Source of the DNA: an uncultured Saprospiraceae bacterium
Lineage (GTDB): Bacteria > Bacteroidota > Bacteroidia > Chitinophagales > Saprospiraceae
Direction of reading: 5' to 3'
Length of the DNA: 64,000 nucleotides
Assembly (NCBI GenBank): GCA_937959275.1
Contig: CALGLU010000105.1
Location: forward strand, 61,089-125,088
A program made the translations under genes and the position numbers. Positions 47,134 to 56,384 of the stretch are shown here, in pieces. Position 1 is the stretch's first letter; each line of letters begins with the position of its first letter. A model generated the notes under the pieces. The model saw only the letters and a list, made by a program, of their open reading frames with translations, made no database searches and was not told the origin of the DNA.

Positions 47134-47228
47134 TGTTTTTTTCTTTTTTTTTATAAAATGATATTGATCATGCTATGAAGTGCTTTAGAAATGTATGTTA
47201 AAATAGTTTGTATGTGCTTGATTTTTAA

Positions 47229-47301
47229 GACAATGCTCTTTTGGAGGTGCATAGCCTTAGCTATGGATCGAGAAAAAGCAGAAGTATTAAGGAGCAATGA
47301 C
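47229..47301. repeat. Compound palindrome between anti-sigma and DUF4252 genes
   Basis: Outer arms GACAATGCTCTTTT (47229-47242) and AAGGAGCAATGAC (47289-47301) are imperfect complements. Between them is a perfect small hairpin CATAGC-CTTA-GCTATG (47250-47265). It sits in the 228-base gap of what is otherwise a same-strand gene run. It may be a mobile palindrome or an RNA hairpin that sets the ratio of upstream to downstream transcripts. Confidence 0.5.
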
Positions 47302-47361
47302 ATGCAAAATAATTAACAATATATTTTTAAATCACTTTTAAGCATAACTATGTTGATGTGA

Positions 47362-47865
47362 TCATTGGATCACCCGAATCGCATTTTGTATAGGTTTTAA
47401 ATTTCCTATGATTGTATTTTCTGTTTTATTGACTTTTGCTGTCAGGAAGCCTAAAGCTTCAAGTGTGATAGCAAGGGCTTCTTCTGCATCTTCTGCTGTA
47501 TCTAACTCTGTGTATTTACCTGCGTATTGAGTTTCTGCACTTGGTATAGGGTATTGATTCATAAAGACTCCGTATCCAATCACCAAAACTAAAAGGGCAG
47601 CCGCATATTTTAACAATGGTCTGAATCTGACAACCAGACTGTCTTGCTTGTTGTAATCCTGGACTAGAGTAGGAGTGAGCTCGATTGGATTGACGGGCTC
47701 TACGTCTGAGCTCAATTTATAATAGCTAAAGAGTGAGCGATAGCTGGCATGAGCAGGATCTATTCCATCTGATTCGAAGTAGGCCATCAGTATCGCTTCT
47801 TCTTCGAGGCTTGTCTCTGCAGCCCAGTATTTATCTAGTAGTGCATCGATGAATGATTTACTCAT
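47362..47865 (-). CDS. Single-pass membrane protein, probable anti-sigma factor
   Basis: The protein has about 167 residues, with ATG at 47865 preferred over GTG at 47871. The N-terminal part (KYWAAETSLEEEAILMAYF...) resembles the short cytosolic motif found in anti-sigma/FecR-related regulators of Bacteroidota. One transmembrane helix lies at about 86-103 (PLLKYAAALLVLVIGYGVF). The periplasmic tail ends in TENTIIGNLKPIQNAIRVIQ. It overlaps the sigma-factor gene and is therefore its likely partner. No enzymatic motif is seen. Confidence 0.6.
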   Translation of the reverse strand: MSKSFIDALLDKYWAAETSLEEEAILMAYFESDGIDPAHASYRSLFSYYKLSSDVEPVNPIELTPTLVQDYNKQDSLVVRFRPLLKYAAALLVLVIGYGVFMNQYPIPSAETQYAGKYTELDTAEDAEEALAITLEALGFLTAKVNKTENTIIGNLKPIQNAIRVIQ

Positions 47866-48361
47866 AATCACTTCTGTTTATTTTTTTTCTTAATTGTAAG
47901 CGGGCTCTGTGTAAGTAAATTTTAATCTGATCTACAGTGTATCCCGATATTTCGCTAATCTCTTTATAACTATAGCCTTCTACATCTCTTAGGTGGATGA
48001 CCGTCTGCTGTTTCTCATTTAACTCACGAATGATTGAGCCAATCCTTCCTAGATTATCCTGGCTTTCCAGTGTTTGATATGGACTAGACGCACTGTCCTT
48101 TATAAAATGGAAATCATCAATATTAGCAGTACGATATTTTTTCTTTCTGGTCTTATCGATTGACATATTGCGAGTCAAGGTCATGCACCAAGCTTCCTTA
48201 TTATCAACTTGTAAAAACTGATCTTTTTTCTTCCAGATTTTAATCAATAATTCCTGGACTACATCCTCAGCTTCCATATGATCTCCCACGATTCGAAGCG
48301 CGTATCTAAACAGCTTATTCTGAAAAGGAGAAATGATATGTACTAATTCGTTCATTTGCAT
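47858..48361 (-). CDS. ECF-type RNA polymerase sigma factor
   Basis: A 167-residue sigma-70 family factor. Region 2 is visible as NKLFRYALRIVGDHMEAEDVVQELLIKIWKKKDQF...EAWCMTLTRNMSID. Region 4 is visible as RELNEKQQTVIHLRDVEGYSYKEISEISGYTVDQIKIYLHRARLQLRKKI. Two in-frame ATGs (48361, 48355) are possible. The downstream overlapping gene encodes a membrane-bound partner, and two DUF4252 genes follow in the same direction. The sigma factor may direct their transcription, but this is inference from position. Confidence 0.92.
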   Translation of the reverse strand: MQMNELVHIISPFQNKLFRYALRIVGDHMEAEDVVQELLIKIWKKKDQFLQVDNKEAWCMTLTRNMSIDKTRKKKYRTANIDDFHFIKDSASSPYQTLESQDNLGRIGSIIRELNEKQQTVIHLRDVEGYSYKEISEISGYTVDQIKIYLHRARLQLRKKINRSDYE

Positions 48362-48464
48362 TACACAAGGAGGACGCTTTATTCGTTATAGTTGTTACAA
48401 TATGATCTCATTTTATCACATTTTTTATTCTAACTTATTCTAAATTATTGAATATCATTGTGTT

Positions 48465-50015
48465 ATGATTTTTGACAAACGGATTGATTCATTGGTTGCG
48501 AAGGCATTTGTTGGCCCCTATGTCATGGCATTTGTCATAGCTGAGTTTGTTTTGGTGATGCAGTTCTTGTGGAAATATATAGATGATATCACGGGAAAAG
48601 GCATTGGCATCTTTGAAATACTTGAGTTGGTCTTTTATTTTGCATTGACTTTAATCCCTACAGCTATACCTATTACGATCTTATTAGCCTCCGTATTTGT
48701 TTTTGGCAATATGTCAGAAACATTTCAACTGACAAGCTTAAAATCCGCAGGGATATCATTTTTTAGGATTGTCAGAATGGGAATTGTGATTGGCATCTTA
48801 ACAGCTCTCTTATCAGTCGTTGCTTCTAATCTGATTGTGCCCAAAGCTAATTACTCCTTTTTTAAAGGATTTAATGCGATCAAAAAACACAAGCCAGCTT
48901 TGGTCATTGAGCAAGGCATGTTTAATGAAGATTTTACTAACTATAAAATATATGTTGGCCATAAATCGAAAGATGGCAAGACAATCGGAGATATAAAGAT
49001 TTATGATCAGAAGAATGTAGATTCAAAACGGATCAATATTATTACTGCTCAATCTGGTGAAATGTCAACCTCCCCAGATGGTAAACTATTTAAAATGACT
49101 TTGTTTGACGGCGAGCAAGTTAGAGAATTAAAAGAAAATCTTTCGAAGAATAAAGGAGTGAAGAAATTTCCCTTGACTCGATCTACCTTCAAGAAATGGG
49201 AGAAGACATTTGATATGAGTGAATTTCAACTAAAAGAAGAAGGTAATATTTCCACCAACAATTCTTTTGACTTAATGAATACTCCTCAATTGTTATATTC
49301 AATTGATTCAGTGAGCTCTGAAGCGATAGCAATTAGGGATCGCAATATTTATAATTTTGACGATATGCTCTCCATAGAAAATGACCTCTATGATACGAAG
49401 TCTAAAGTGTACGAGTCACGCACTGCCAAAGAATCAAAAGCAGTTGAAAAAGAAAGATCTATCAATACGTCGACTTCACAGGTTAGACCAACGGGGTATT
49501 CGAAAAGCGGAAAGTATAAGTCTGTTTTAGTAGATAGTGTTGACATTGCCTCAGTCAGTTCATTTCTTAACCTGATTAAAGCTGATGAGCGGAAAAAAGT
49601 ATTAAAGTCTGCCTATACAAAGGCAAATCATATGAACAATCAAATCCTAAACAACGACAATAAAATTAAAATCAATATTGCTAAAAAGAAACGATTCATC
49701 TATAAACTTCATCAGCAATATAGTCAGGCGTTTATTTGTATTTTATTCTTATTTATTGGTGCACCTCTAGGATCAATTATCCGTAAAGGTGGCTATGGTT
49801 TTCCCTTATTGATATCCATCATATTTTTCATGCTCTTTATCATTATGAGGATAATGGGCAGCCGACTACAAGGGAGCGGTGTTCTCAATCCTTACATTGC
49901 TGCTTGGTTGCCTAACATTGCGTTATTACCTTTCGCTATCGTCTTTACGTACAAAGCAGTACGAGATTCAAGATTTAATTTTCAAGCCTTTTTGGCTAGA
50001 ATTAGCAGGTCATAA
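48465..50015 (+). CDS. LptF/LptG (YjgP/YjgQ) family permease
   Basis: Inner-membrane subunit of the LptBFG transporter that extracts lipopolysaccharide. There are three hydrophobic helices near the N-terminus (about 15-38, 55-80 and 100-125, with LDRxxx-like start KRIDSLVAKAFVGPY) and three near the C-terminus (about 425-445, 450-470 and 480-500). A long periplasmic beta-jellyroll part lies between them. The usual block GNMSETFQLTSLKSAGISFFRI is present. Length (516) exceeds the E. coli proteins because of a Ser/Lys-rich insert at 300-390. It is a single-gene unit; which of the two subunits it is cannot be decided here. Confidence 0.87.
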   Translation: MIFDKRIDSLVAKAFVGPYVMAFVIAEFVLVMQFLWKYIDDITGKGIGIFEILELVFYFALTLIPTAIPITILLASVFVFGNMSETFQLTSLKSAGISFFRIVRMGIVIGILTALLSVVASNLIVPKANYSFFKGFNAIKKHKPALVIEQGMFNEDFTNYKIYVGHKSKDGKTIGDIKIYDQKNVDSKRINIITAQSGEMSTSPDGKLFKMTLFDGEQVRELKENLSKNKGVKKFPLTRSTFKKWEKTFDMSEFQLKEEGNISTNNSFDLMNTPQLLYSIDSVSSEAIAIRDRNIYNFDDMLSIENDLYDTKSKVYESRTAKESKAVEKERSINTSTSQVRPTGYSKSGKYKSVLVDSVDIASVSSFLNLIKADERKKVLKSAYTKANHMNNQILNNDNKIKINIAKKKRFIYKLHQQYSQAFICILFLFIGAPLGSIIRKGGYGFPLLISIIFFMLFIIMRIMGSRLQGSGVLNPYIAAWLPNIALLPFAIVFTYKAVRDSRFNFQAFLARISRS

Positions 50016-50281
50016 GTTTCAGACCAATTATCTACAAATTCTTATATTAAGGCATTGGGCAGTTTTGAGTGAAAAAGCTGTGTTTCAAAGTGAACAGTTT
50101 TAAAGAGATTCACTCAATTGGTCCCTATCTTTTTATAGAAATCATAAATTTATGTTTACTGAATGAACCTTAGTTATTTGCATTATTTTTAAGAATCAAG
50201 CTCCACTAAACACAATGAGACACCCAAATTTGGAAAAGAAACCGATAAAATTCTTTTTTTTAAAACTATGACCTATATTGA
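50016..50281. other. Intergenic region upstream of the alginate regulator
   Basis: AT-rich sequence between the LptF/G-type gene and the operator array. A lone TTGGTCCC half-site lies at 50117-50124. No gene, RNA gene or clear terminator is seen. Confidence 0.5.
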
Positions 50282-50321
50282 GGTTGACCCATTTTGGTTG
50301 ACCAAAATTGGTTGACCAAAA
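50282..50321 (+). promoter_or_regulatory. Triple operator upstream of the GntR gene
   Basis: GGTTGACC occurs at 50282-50289, 50296-50303 and 50310-50317, exactly 14 bases apart. The second and third are extended to TTTTGGTTGACCAAAA and AATTGGTTGACCAAAA, near-perfect palindromes. The array ends seven bases before the ATG at 50328, so binding there would block transcription or initiation of the regulator itself. Related sites lie before the PL7 gene (56112) and susC (61728). Confidence 0.75.
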
Positions 50322-50327
50322 AATACG

Positions 50328-51041
50328 ATGAATATGCTTGAAAACTTAAATAAGATACAGATTAAGAATCCTGTAGAACTTATTATCTCACAGATTAGAG
50401 AGTTAATAAGTTCTGGTGCTATAAAACCTGGCGAAAAACTTCCTCCCGAACGAAAATTAGCAGAACATTTAGGTGTTAGTCGTGGCCAAATCAGAGAGGC
50501 CATCAATAAGCTTCAATTCTATGGAATCGTTAAAGTACAACCTCAAAGTGGGACGATAGTCACTGGTATTGGGATTGTTGCTTTGGAAGGACTCATTACT
50601 GATATTTTGAAGATCGAAAATGTGGATTTTAGATCACTTATCGATACACGAATCCTTCTTGAAAAAGAAGCTGCCCGATTAGCAGCCAAAAACAGAACGA
50701 AAGATGATCTCGTAGAACTAAGTAATGCACTGAGTCAGTACGAGAAGAAACTAGCTCAGACTGATGATGCTGTAGAAGAAGACCTTTTGTTTCACATCAA
50801 AATTGCAGAAGCAAGTAGAAACACAGTCTTGAAGTCGTTGATGATCATTATCACACCAGACATTGTCAATAATTTCATTCAATTCAAAGTGTGTAGTGAC
50901 ACAAATAACAAAAAGACAATAGAAGAGCATCGAAAAATACTGGAAATGATTTCTCAGCAAGATGAAACAGGTGCAGAAAAAGCAATGGAGCACCATTTGT
51001 CTGATATAAAAACCTTTAGCTCAACTTTTGTTAAAAACTAA
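50328..51041 (+). CDS. FadR/GntR-family transcriptional regulator of the alginate locus
   Basis: A 237-residue regulator. The N-terminal winged helix-turn-helix of the GntR type is clear: SGAIKPGEKLPPERKLAEHL at about 24-43, then GVSRGQIREAINKLQFYGIVKVQPQSGTIV. An all-helical FCD effector domain (about 88-237: DFRSLIDTRILLEKEAARLAAKN, HIKIAEASRN, EEHRKILEMISQQDETGAEKAMEHHL) is typical of the FadR subfamily. In related alginate loci such regulators sense a lyase product (2-keto-3-deoxygluconate or similar); the ligand here is inferred. Three copies of its likely operator stand directly before the start. It is oriented opposite to the lyase genes. Confidence 0.9.
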   Translation: MNMLENLNKIQIKNPVELIISQIRELISSGAIKPGEKLPPERKLAEHLGVSRGQIREAINKLQFYGIVKVQPQSGTIVTGIGIVALEGLITDILKIENVDFRSLIDTRILLEKEAARLAAKNRTKDDLVELSNALSQYEKKLAQTDDAVEEDLLFHIKIAEASRNTVLKSLMIIITPDIVNNFIQFKVCSDTNNKKTIEEHRKILEMISQQDETGAEKAMEHHLSDIKTFSSTFVKN

Positions 51042-51105
51042 GATGTTTAAAATCTGACAAAAAAATGAGTAAAAATGGTGGATGGACAAAACCAAAAACA
51101 ATTGC

Positions 51106-53040
51106 TTATTTTCTGACCACCTTACGGGTCATCTCAGAGTGAACAGTATTGTTTTGACTCATGAATTTTACATTTAAGAGATAAGTGCCAACCATCATTT
51201 TATCTAAATCAATTACTAATTCATTATTATTTATTTGGTACACCTTGGTGAAAATACTTCTACCATTTGGATCAATTAGTTCAATAAGCGAACTTGTTAT
51301 TCCTGATGGCAAATGACTCAACTTTATGCTTCCAGTTGTTGGGTTTGGAAATAGTAGCATCTCACTGTCATGATTTTCCAGAACACTGACCACCTCACCA
51401 GCATCCTGAGACACGTCAATAGTCACCGATTGCGTCTCACCAGTAATTGTGACTGTTCCCGATCGTTCTACATTCTCTGCGTTTGAGTCAATCGTTATAT
51501 TGAGTAGGGTATCGCCTGATCCAGATGAAAGGTCAGTTGATATCCAGTCCGTACTGCTCATGACTGTCCAATTTATATTGCTGGAAACGATAATAGACCG
51601 ACTTTCTCCTTCTTCTCCAATAAAAAGCTGCCTTGTATTTGAAGCTATGTAATCGACAAGCTTATCAAATAAGTAAGACGGACCAGTGTTCATCTCAGTA
51701 GCATGTGGTTGGACATTGACTGCTGATGAAAATTCAGAAGCACCAATCGCTCGATCAGTAATTGAGATAGGTCTAGCTTCTTTCATTAAATCAAATACTA
51801 TTTCATTATCATAGTCCATACCTGGATAGAGAGGAACCAATGGATAGCCATCACCAGCTTCTGCTATTACCGGACTACTTTCCTCTGGCTGAAAAAATCC
51901 TTTAGTATTTTCATAAAGTTCAGGGTCTGTCTCTATAATTCCAGAAGAAGGAAAATCAATTCCAAAGTCACCAAATGATACATTTCTAATCCAAGTTTCA
52001 TGACCAGTTTTCGCAACAGATAATACATCTCTTGGATTTGTAAAAATATTATTAGCGATAATGACATTGGTGGGCGGATTATTTCCACTTCCTCCAAATA
52101 TTACTTCTTCTGAATTGACAATAGTATTATGATAAATGTGAATGTTAGATAAAGGGTCAACTGGGTCGTTCATCAGATAAATTGCTCTTTTGTTTAGCCC
52201 TTCGAAATAGTTATTATAAATGAAATGATCCGACCCTTCTCGTACTCGAATGCCTCCCATATTATTCAGAAAAAAATTGCCGTATACGATTCCTTCATCA
52301 CCATGTCTTAGTACGAACTCAGCTACCGGGTTGTTTTCGAAGGTGTTATAGCGATACACATTTTGTCTAGATTTATGCGAGATTATTTCACCATCCCCAT
52401 TGCATTGTGTAAAGTAGCAATACTCCACAAGCGTACGACTATCTAAATCTCCCTGAGAACTCAACCCAATTCTGATTGGTTCGATACCTTGGTCTTTACC
52501 TATACCATCAAAGTTTTTGAAGGAACAATATTGGATCTTATGATAGCCGGGTTCATCATCCACTAATATGGAAAGTATATTCTGATCAACTAAGTTAAGC
52601 CGATTCTCGAAGTTACAATAACTGATGGTCGTTCGTCTAGACTCTTCATACACCCTGAGATACTTGTGGCTCGTATAATTCTGGATATTTACGTGAGTGA
52701 TCAACACATCACTTCCATAGACTTTAATGACATCTAAATTGCCAATAGCTCCTCCTATGTATTGAAAGCCAGAGAAAGTAACGTCATCAGCATTTATGAC
52801 AACTCTAGATGCTCCTGTAAACAATGCAGTTCCGTAAGGTTCTGCGGTCACGATTATACCGTCTGTATTCATGTCCATACGAGTATCAGTATAAGTGCCT
52901 TGCTCCCAAACGATTGAATCACCTACGCTTGCCAACTCTTGAGCCGCATTGAACTCTACACCAGACGAAACATCAAAACGGGTTTGTGCACTTACCAGAA
53001 AACTAAACAGTAGAAATGGAAACGGAAGAAGAAGTTTCAT
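51106..53040 (-). CDS. Alginate lyase, polysaccharide lyase family 6
   Basis: Secreted beta-helix lyase of 644 residues, signal peptide ending LVSAQ. The PL6 active site is recognisable: EIISHKSRQN with Lys223 and VLRHGDEGIVYGN with Arg245, spaced as in chondroitinase B and PL6 alginate lyases, with calcium-binding Glu nearby. An Ig-like BACON-type domain (about 480-560, NINWTVMSSTDWI...SGTVTITGETQSVTIDVSQ) follows. The chain ends with a type A T9SS sorting domain (LFPNPTTGSIKL...GTYLLNVKF...MTRKVVRK). It probably shares a transcript with the PL7 gene 108 bases upstream. Alginate is the expected substrate from neighbourhood plus family. Confidence 0.9.
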   Translation of the reverse strand: MKLLLPFPFLLFSFLVSAQTRFDVSSGVEFNAAQELASVGDSIVWEQGTYTDTRMDMNTDGIIVTAEPYGTALFTGASRVVINADDVTFSGFQYIGGAIGNLDVIKVYGSDVLITHVNIQNYTSHKYLRVYEESRRTTISYCNFENRLNLVDQNILSILVDDEPGYHKIQYCSFKNFDGIGKDQGIEPIRIGLSSQGDLDSRTLVEYCYFTQCNGDGEIISHKSRQNVYRYNTFENNPVAEFVLRHGDEGIVYGNFFLNNMGGIRVREGSDHFIYNNYFEGLNKRAIYLMNDPVDPLSNIHIYHNTIVNSEEVIFGGSGNNPPTNVIIANNIFTNPRDVLSVAKTGHETWIRNVSFGDFGIDFPSSGIIETDPELYENTKGFFQPEESSPVIAEAGDGYPLVPLYPGMDYDNEIVFDLMKEARPISITDRAIGASEFSSAVNVQPHATEMNTGPSYLFDKLVDYIASNTRQLFIGEEGESRSIIVSSNINWTVMSSTDWISTDLSSGSGDTLLNITIDSNAENVERSGTVTITGETQSVTIDVSQDAGEVVSVLENHDSEMLLFPNPTTGSIKLSHLPSGITSSLIELIDPNGRSIFTKVYQINNNELVIDLDKMMVGTYLLNVKFMSQNNTVHSEMTRKVVRK

Positions 53041-53148
53041 AGTCGGATTAATATGATCTAGTGATCAGCACTTACTTAAGTAAGAAAAGTGGATATGTAT
53101 ATAATTTAACGAATAAAAGGAATACACCGATCCTCTTACATGGATTAC

Positions 53149-55992
53149 TTAGTGTTTTATCAACTGAGAAACGTGAGGCTTATCATTACCTGTGCCTTCA
53201 AGCTTAACTACATAACTACCTGATTCAAGGTCACTGATATCTAGTGTTTCAAACTTATTTTTATTGATCTTTTTTTGGATGACCCTTCTGCCTGTTTGAT
53301 CATAAACGGTCACAGTATCATAATCGTATTCTTCCACACCTTCTATCGTCAGGATAGATGTGGCAGGATTGGGACTTAACCGAACGTTCTGTTGAAACTC
53401 ATCTGACACACTTGAAGTTTCTCGCTCACCTTCACCAAATACTCTCAGCTCAGTAAGACTAGACCAAGCTCCGTCGTAAACATCCGCTCCTGATACGGTA
53501 ATTTTAACGAACCTAGCTACAATACTGTCAACGGCATTAATGATTGGCGTAGTAGGCGTGCCAGGTGATGTATTGTTTGACCTGTCTATGATAGTCGTAA
53601 ATGGCCCCTCTTCGGTAAGCGAACCTTCAATAATAAACTGATAAGCTCTGTTTTCATAGCAGGTAACTTCTATTTGAGTTATCGTTATATCTGCTTCTAG
53701 ATCGACAGTACATGACTGCGGAAACTCTTGCACAGACCATCGCGTACCAGTACTGTCATCTACAAGATTAGCTTCAACATTGGCTCCATCTGGAGTGCCT
53801 GTACCAACAACTGGCTGGAATAGTGCCCAGTTAAATTCAGAGGAAGGAGCAAGAATGTGAACAACTTCTGTGTCACTAAACGCTCCGTCTTCAGTCGTAA
53901 CTGTTATCATGACTGTACCTTCTGAAACCCCTGTCAGCAAGCCACTTTCACTCACTGTAGCTATACTCGTATCATCAGACTCAAACATTAAATTTTGATT
54001 TGTTGCATCAACAGGAATAAGGCTTGCGTCCAACTGCATCGTACCGCCAACAGCAACATCATCGACCGCAGCTAGATCCACTCCAGTAAGATCTACTTGA
54101 ACACCAACCGTAATCGCAGTGCTCAGTGAAGTCTTTGATCCATCTTCGTTATCCGTTGCTGTCGCTGTTAAAATATATTCTCCTTCAGCTGCACCTGTCC
54201 ATGTAAATGAATACGGAGCGGTATTGTCTTCTCCAAGTTTATGACTACCACCTTCAAAAAACTCGACCGTTGTAATTGTACCATCAGAGTCAATTGCGTC
54301 AACAGTAATCATAATGTCTTCCCCTGGTTCAAAATTCGTATTATTGGAAGGAGATGTAATGCTCACCGATGGAAATCGGTTTTGTTGAGAACCATCTGCT
54401 TCAAAAAGTTGATCAAAATGCGCAGTCGCCTCGCCATCATCCTGAAGGTAAACACCTGCCTTCCAATAACTAGGAAAGGTCCAGAAAGAGACATCCATAT
54501 TCACCTTTTCTTCACCTTCATAATCAATGATCATATTTCCATCAACCAGTCGAATATCACAATTAAAATATCCTCCAGGGTCTTCGCCAAGATCCACATG
54601 GGTCGTGTTTGACCCTCCGTCATCTGTTTTGATGGCTGCCCATAGGTGATTTACAGGGTCTTTGGCATTATGTTTATAGATTCTTAGTAATGGTTTGTTC
54701 GGTCCAGGACCTGCATTTGCATCATCGTGAATTTGCATGACTGTCACTTGATCACAAGTCTGTTCTACAATATCAATTCTTCCGTGTAGCGATCTATTGG
54801 CTTCTGTCAAGTCCCAATTCGTTTCATTTCGAAGCTCTGTTCGTCTGCTATCACCAGTTTGATTGAAGCGTATATTATCACCATCTACGACATAGAAATA
54901 CTCAGGATGTGTATACCGACTATTAAGTCTATCTATGCTGGCTAGGGTAGAACTCGTGGGCGCTTGGAGCTTGCATTCTGCAAGAAATGGTTGAAATCTT
55001 GGTATCTCTGATGGAGCAAAAAAACCTGTTGGTGGCGTTGGAGCAAAGTGTGTAACATCTAATGCGAAGAAAGATACTTGTGCAAATTCGCCTGGATCTC
55101 CAGCGTTGTTTTGATTATAGTTTCCGGCTTTGAAGTACATCCAATCATCAGCGAAGCCACTATCAGTCATATCTACTTCTCTGACAACATCAGGCTTACC
55201 TTCTCTCATGATACTTACGGTCAGCATATTGCCGATTGCTTTGATCTCGTAGCTAAACTTTTCACCTAAAGCGACTCCATCTTCTGGATCTGGTGCATTA
55301 TCACTTCTACTGCCTATCATATTGTACCATTGTTCTGGGCCTGTAGTGGGTTCGTGAGCAAAGTAAATAGAGCCCTTTGTATGGTCAGGTAATTTGCGAT
55401 AATAAATTCGGCAAGGTTCGTCATCAGAGGCATGTATTTGGCCAACAATCGTACGTCCGACTTTACGAAATTCATCAGAAGTCAGAGACACATGATCCAC
55501 GGCTACTGTGGCAGTCATGACGCCATCTACTCCTCCAGCAGCTTCTTGATTAGCCATCGTAGAAGAAGAAAAAACCCAGTTGTTTTTATTTATTCCTTGA
55601 GTGGGGATGCTGAAGTTATCTCTACGTATCATTTCTCTTAGCTCATTTCTTGGATATGTGCTACCGCCTGTTCTGCCATCGTTGGGGCACCAAAACACCA
55701 TAGCGCCAGTCATCGGGTCGGTATAGAACTCACCTTCAATTTCATAGCCATTTGTCAACTGGTCTTGATCCCGTTCTTGTTGATTTGGACGAGTAATTTT
55801 CCAGTATGAAAGATCGAAATTTTCTCCAGGTGGAACATTTGGATTTAAATCTTGTGCACTAACAGAACTCAAAAAAAGAATCGATACAAACAACAGCACT
55901 ATGGATCGAGAGTAAGAAGGAATAGAAGGAAATTCAATTTTTCCTAAGCCTAAGAATCTATTATTAAGTGACACTTTCATAATTGAAATCAT
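53149..55992 (-). CDS. Bidomain PL7 alginate lyase
   Basis: Secreted 947-residue lyase with two PL7 domains in one chain. Domain 1 has RNELREM (115-121), QIH (185-187) and YFKAGNYNQ (286-294); domain 2 has RRTELRNE (383-390), QIHDD (420-424) and YWKAGVYLQ (509-517). These are the three hallmark motifs of PL7 in order, including the catalytic Arg, Gln, His and Tyr residues. An Ig-like domain (about 540-630), a BIG2 domain (640-720), an F5/8C or CBM32-like domain (730-865) and a T9SS type A tail (870-947) follow. The N-terminus starts at 55992 or, four codons later, 55980. A perfect operator palindrome lies at 56112-56129. Confidence 0.92.
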   Translation of the reverse strand: MISIMKVSLNNRFLGLGKIEFPSIPSYSRSIVLLFVSILFLSSVSAQDLNPNVPPGENFDLSYWKITRPNQQERDQDQLTNGYEIEGEFYTDPMTGAMVFWCPNDGRTGGSTYPRNELREMIRRDNFSIPTQGINKNNWVFSSSTMANQEAAGGVDGVMTATVAVDHVSLTSDEFRKVGRTIVGQIHASDDEPCRIYYRKLPDHTKGSIYFAHEPTTGPEQWYNMIGSRSDNAPDPEDGVALGEKFSYEIKAIGNMLTVSIMREGKPDVVREVDMTDSGFADDWMYFKAGNYNQNNAGDPGEFAQVSFFALDVTHFAPTPPTGFFAPSEIPRFQPFLAECKLQAPTSSTLASIDRLNSRYTHPEYFYVVDGDNIRFNQTGDSRRTELRNETNWDLTEANRSLHGRIDIVEQTCDQVTVMQIHDDANAGPGPNKPLLRIYKHNAKDPVNHLWAAIKTDDGGSNTTHVDLGEDPGGYFNCDIRLVDGNMIIDYEGEEKVNMDVSFWTFPSYWKAGVYLQDDGEATAHFDQLFEADGSQQNRFPSVSITSPSNNTNFEPGEDIMITVDAIDSDGTITTVEFFEGGSHKLGEDNTAPYSFTWTGAAEGEYILTATATDNEDGSKTSLSTAITVGVQVDLTGVDLAAVDDVAVGGTMQLDASLIPVDATNQNLMFESDDTSIATVSESGLLTGVSEGTVMITVTTEDGAFSDTEVVHILAPSSEFNWALFQPVVGTGTPDGANVEANLVDDSTGTRWSVQEFPQSCTVDLEADITITQIEVTCYENRAYQFIIEGSLTEEGPFTTIIDRSNNTSPGTPTTPIINAVDSIVARFVKITVSGADVYDGAWSSLTELRVFGEGERETSSVSDEFQQNVRLSPNPATSILTIEGVEEYDYDTVTVYDQTGRRVIQKKINKNKFETLDISDLESGSYVVKLEGTGNDKPHVSQLIKH

Positions 55993-56111
55993 TGAAAAAA
56001 ATCAAAAAAAATACCAAAATCATGAATGAAAAATATCCGGTCCAACACTAAATAGCTATAAAACATGTGCCTTCAGGAGCATTCGCCAATTTTGGAATAG
56101 GTCAACAAAAA

Positions 56112-56129
56112 AAATTGGTCGACCAATTT
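56112..56129. promoter_or_regulatory. Perfect 18-bp operator palindrome before the PL7-PL6 genes
   Basis: AAATTGGTCGACCAATTT is fully self-complementary, 120 bases upstream of the PL7 start. It shares TTGGTnnACCAA with the sites at 50292-50321, so it is a likely binding site of the GntR protein for the lyase operon. Confidence 0.75.
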
Positions 56130-56384
56130 GCTAATATATACATTTAATTGCGCCTAGCTTTACACTTGACCAATAAATAAGGTTTTAAGAATGACGTTTT
56201 AGATTAAAGACTTCACTACGTTTTTAGAACCTGATTTGGATTGGGAATGTTTCAGAGAATGCCTATTTTCTGTGTAAAGCGTCGTTCAGTAAAGGATCAA
56301 TTATAGACTAGGCCAATGGCGTTTATGTAAAGATCACTGGTTTATATGGTTTACCGTATTTCTACTCCTTCGATTTGAGAGAAA

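Noticed and set aside
53054..53084. TGATC-TAGT-GATCA inverted repeat and CTTACTTAAGTAAG palindrome between PL7 and PL6
   Set aside because: They do not resemble the TTGGTnnACCAA operator, are short, and lie in AT-rich sequence within a likely operon; not enough to call a regulator site or terminator.
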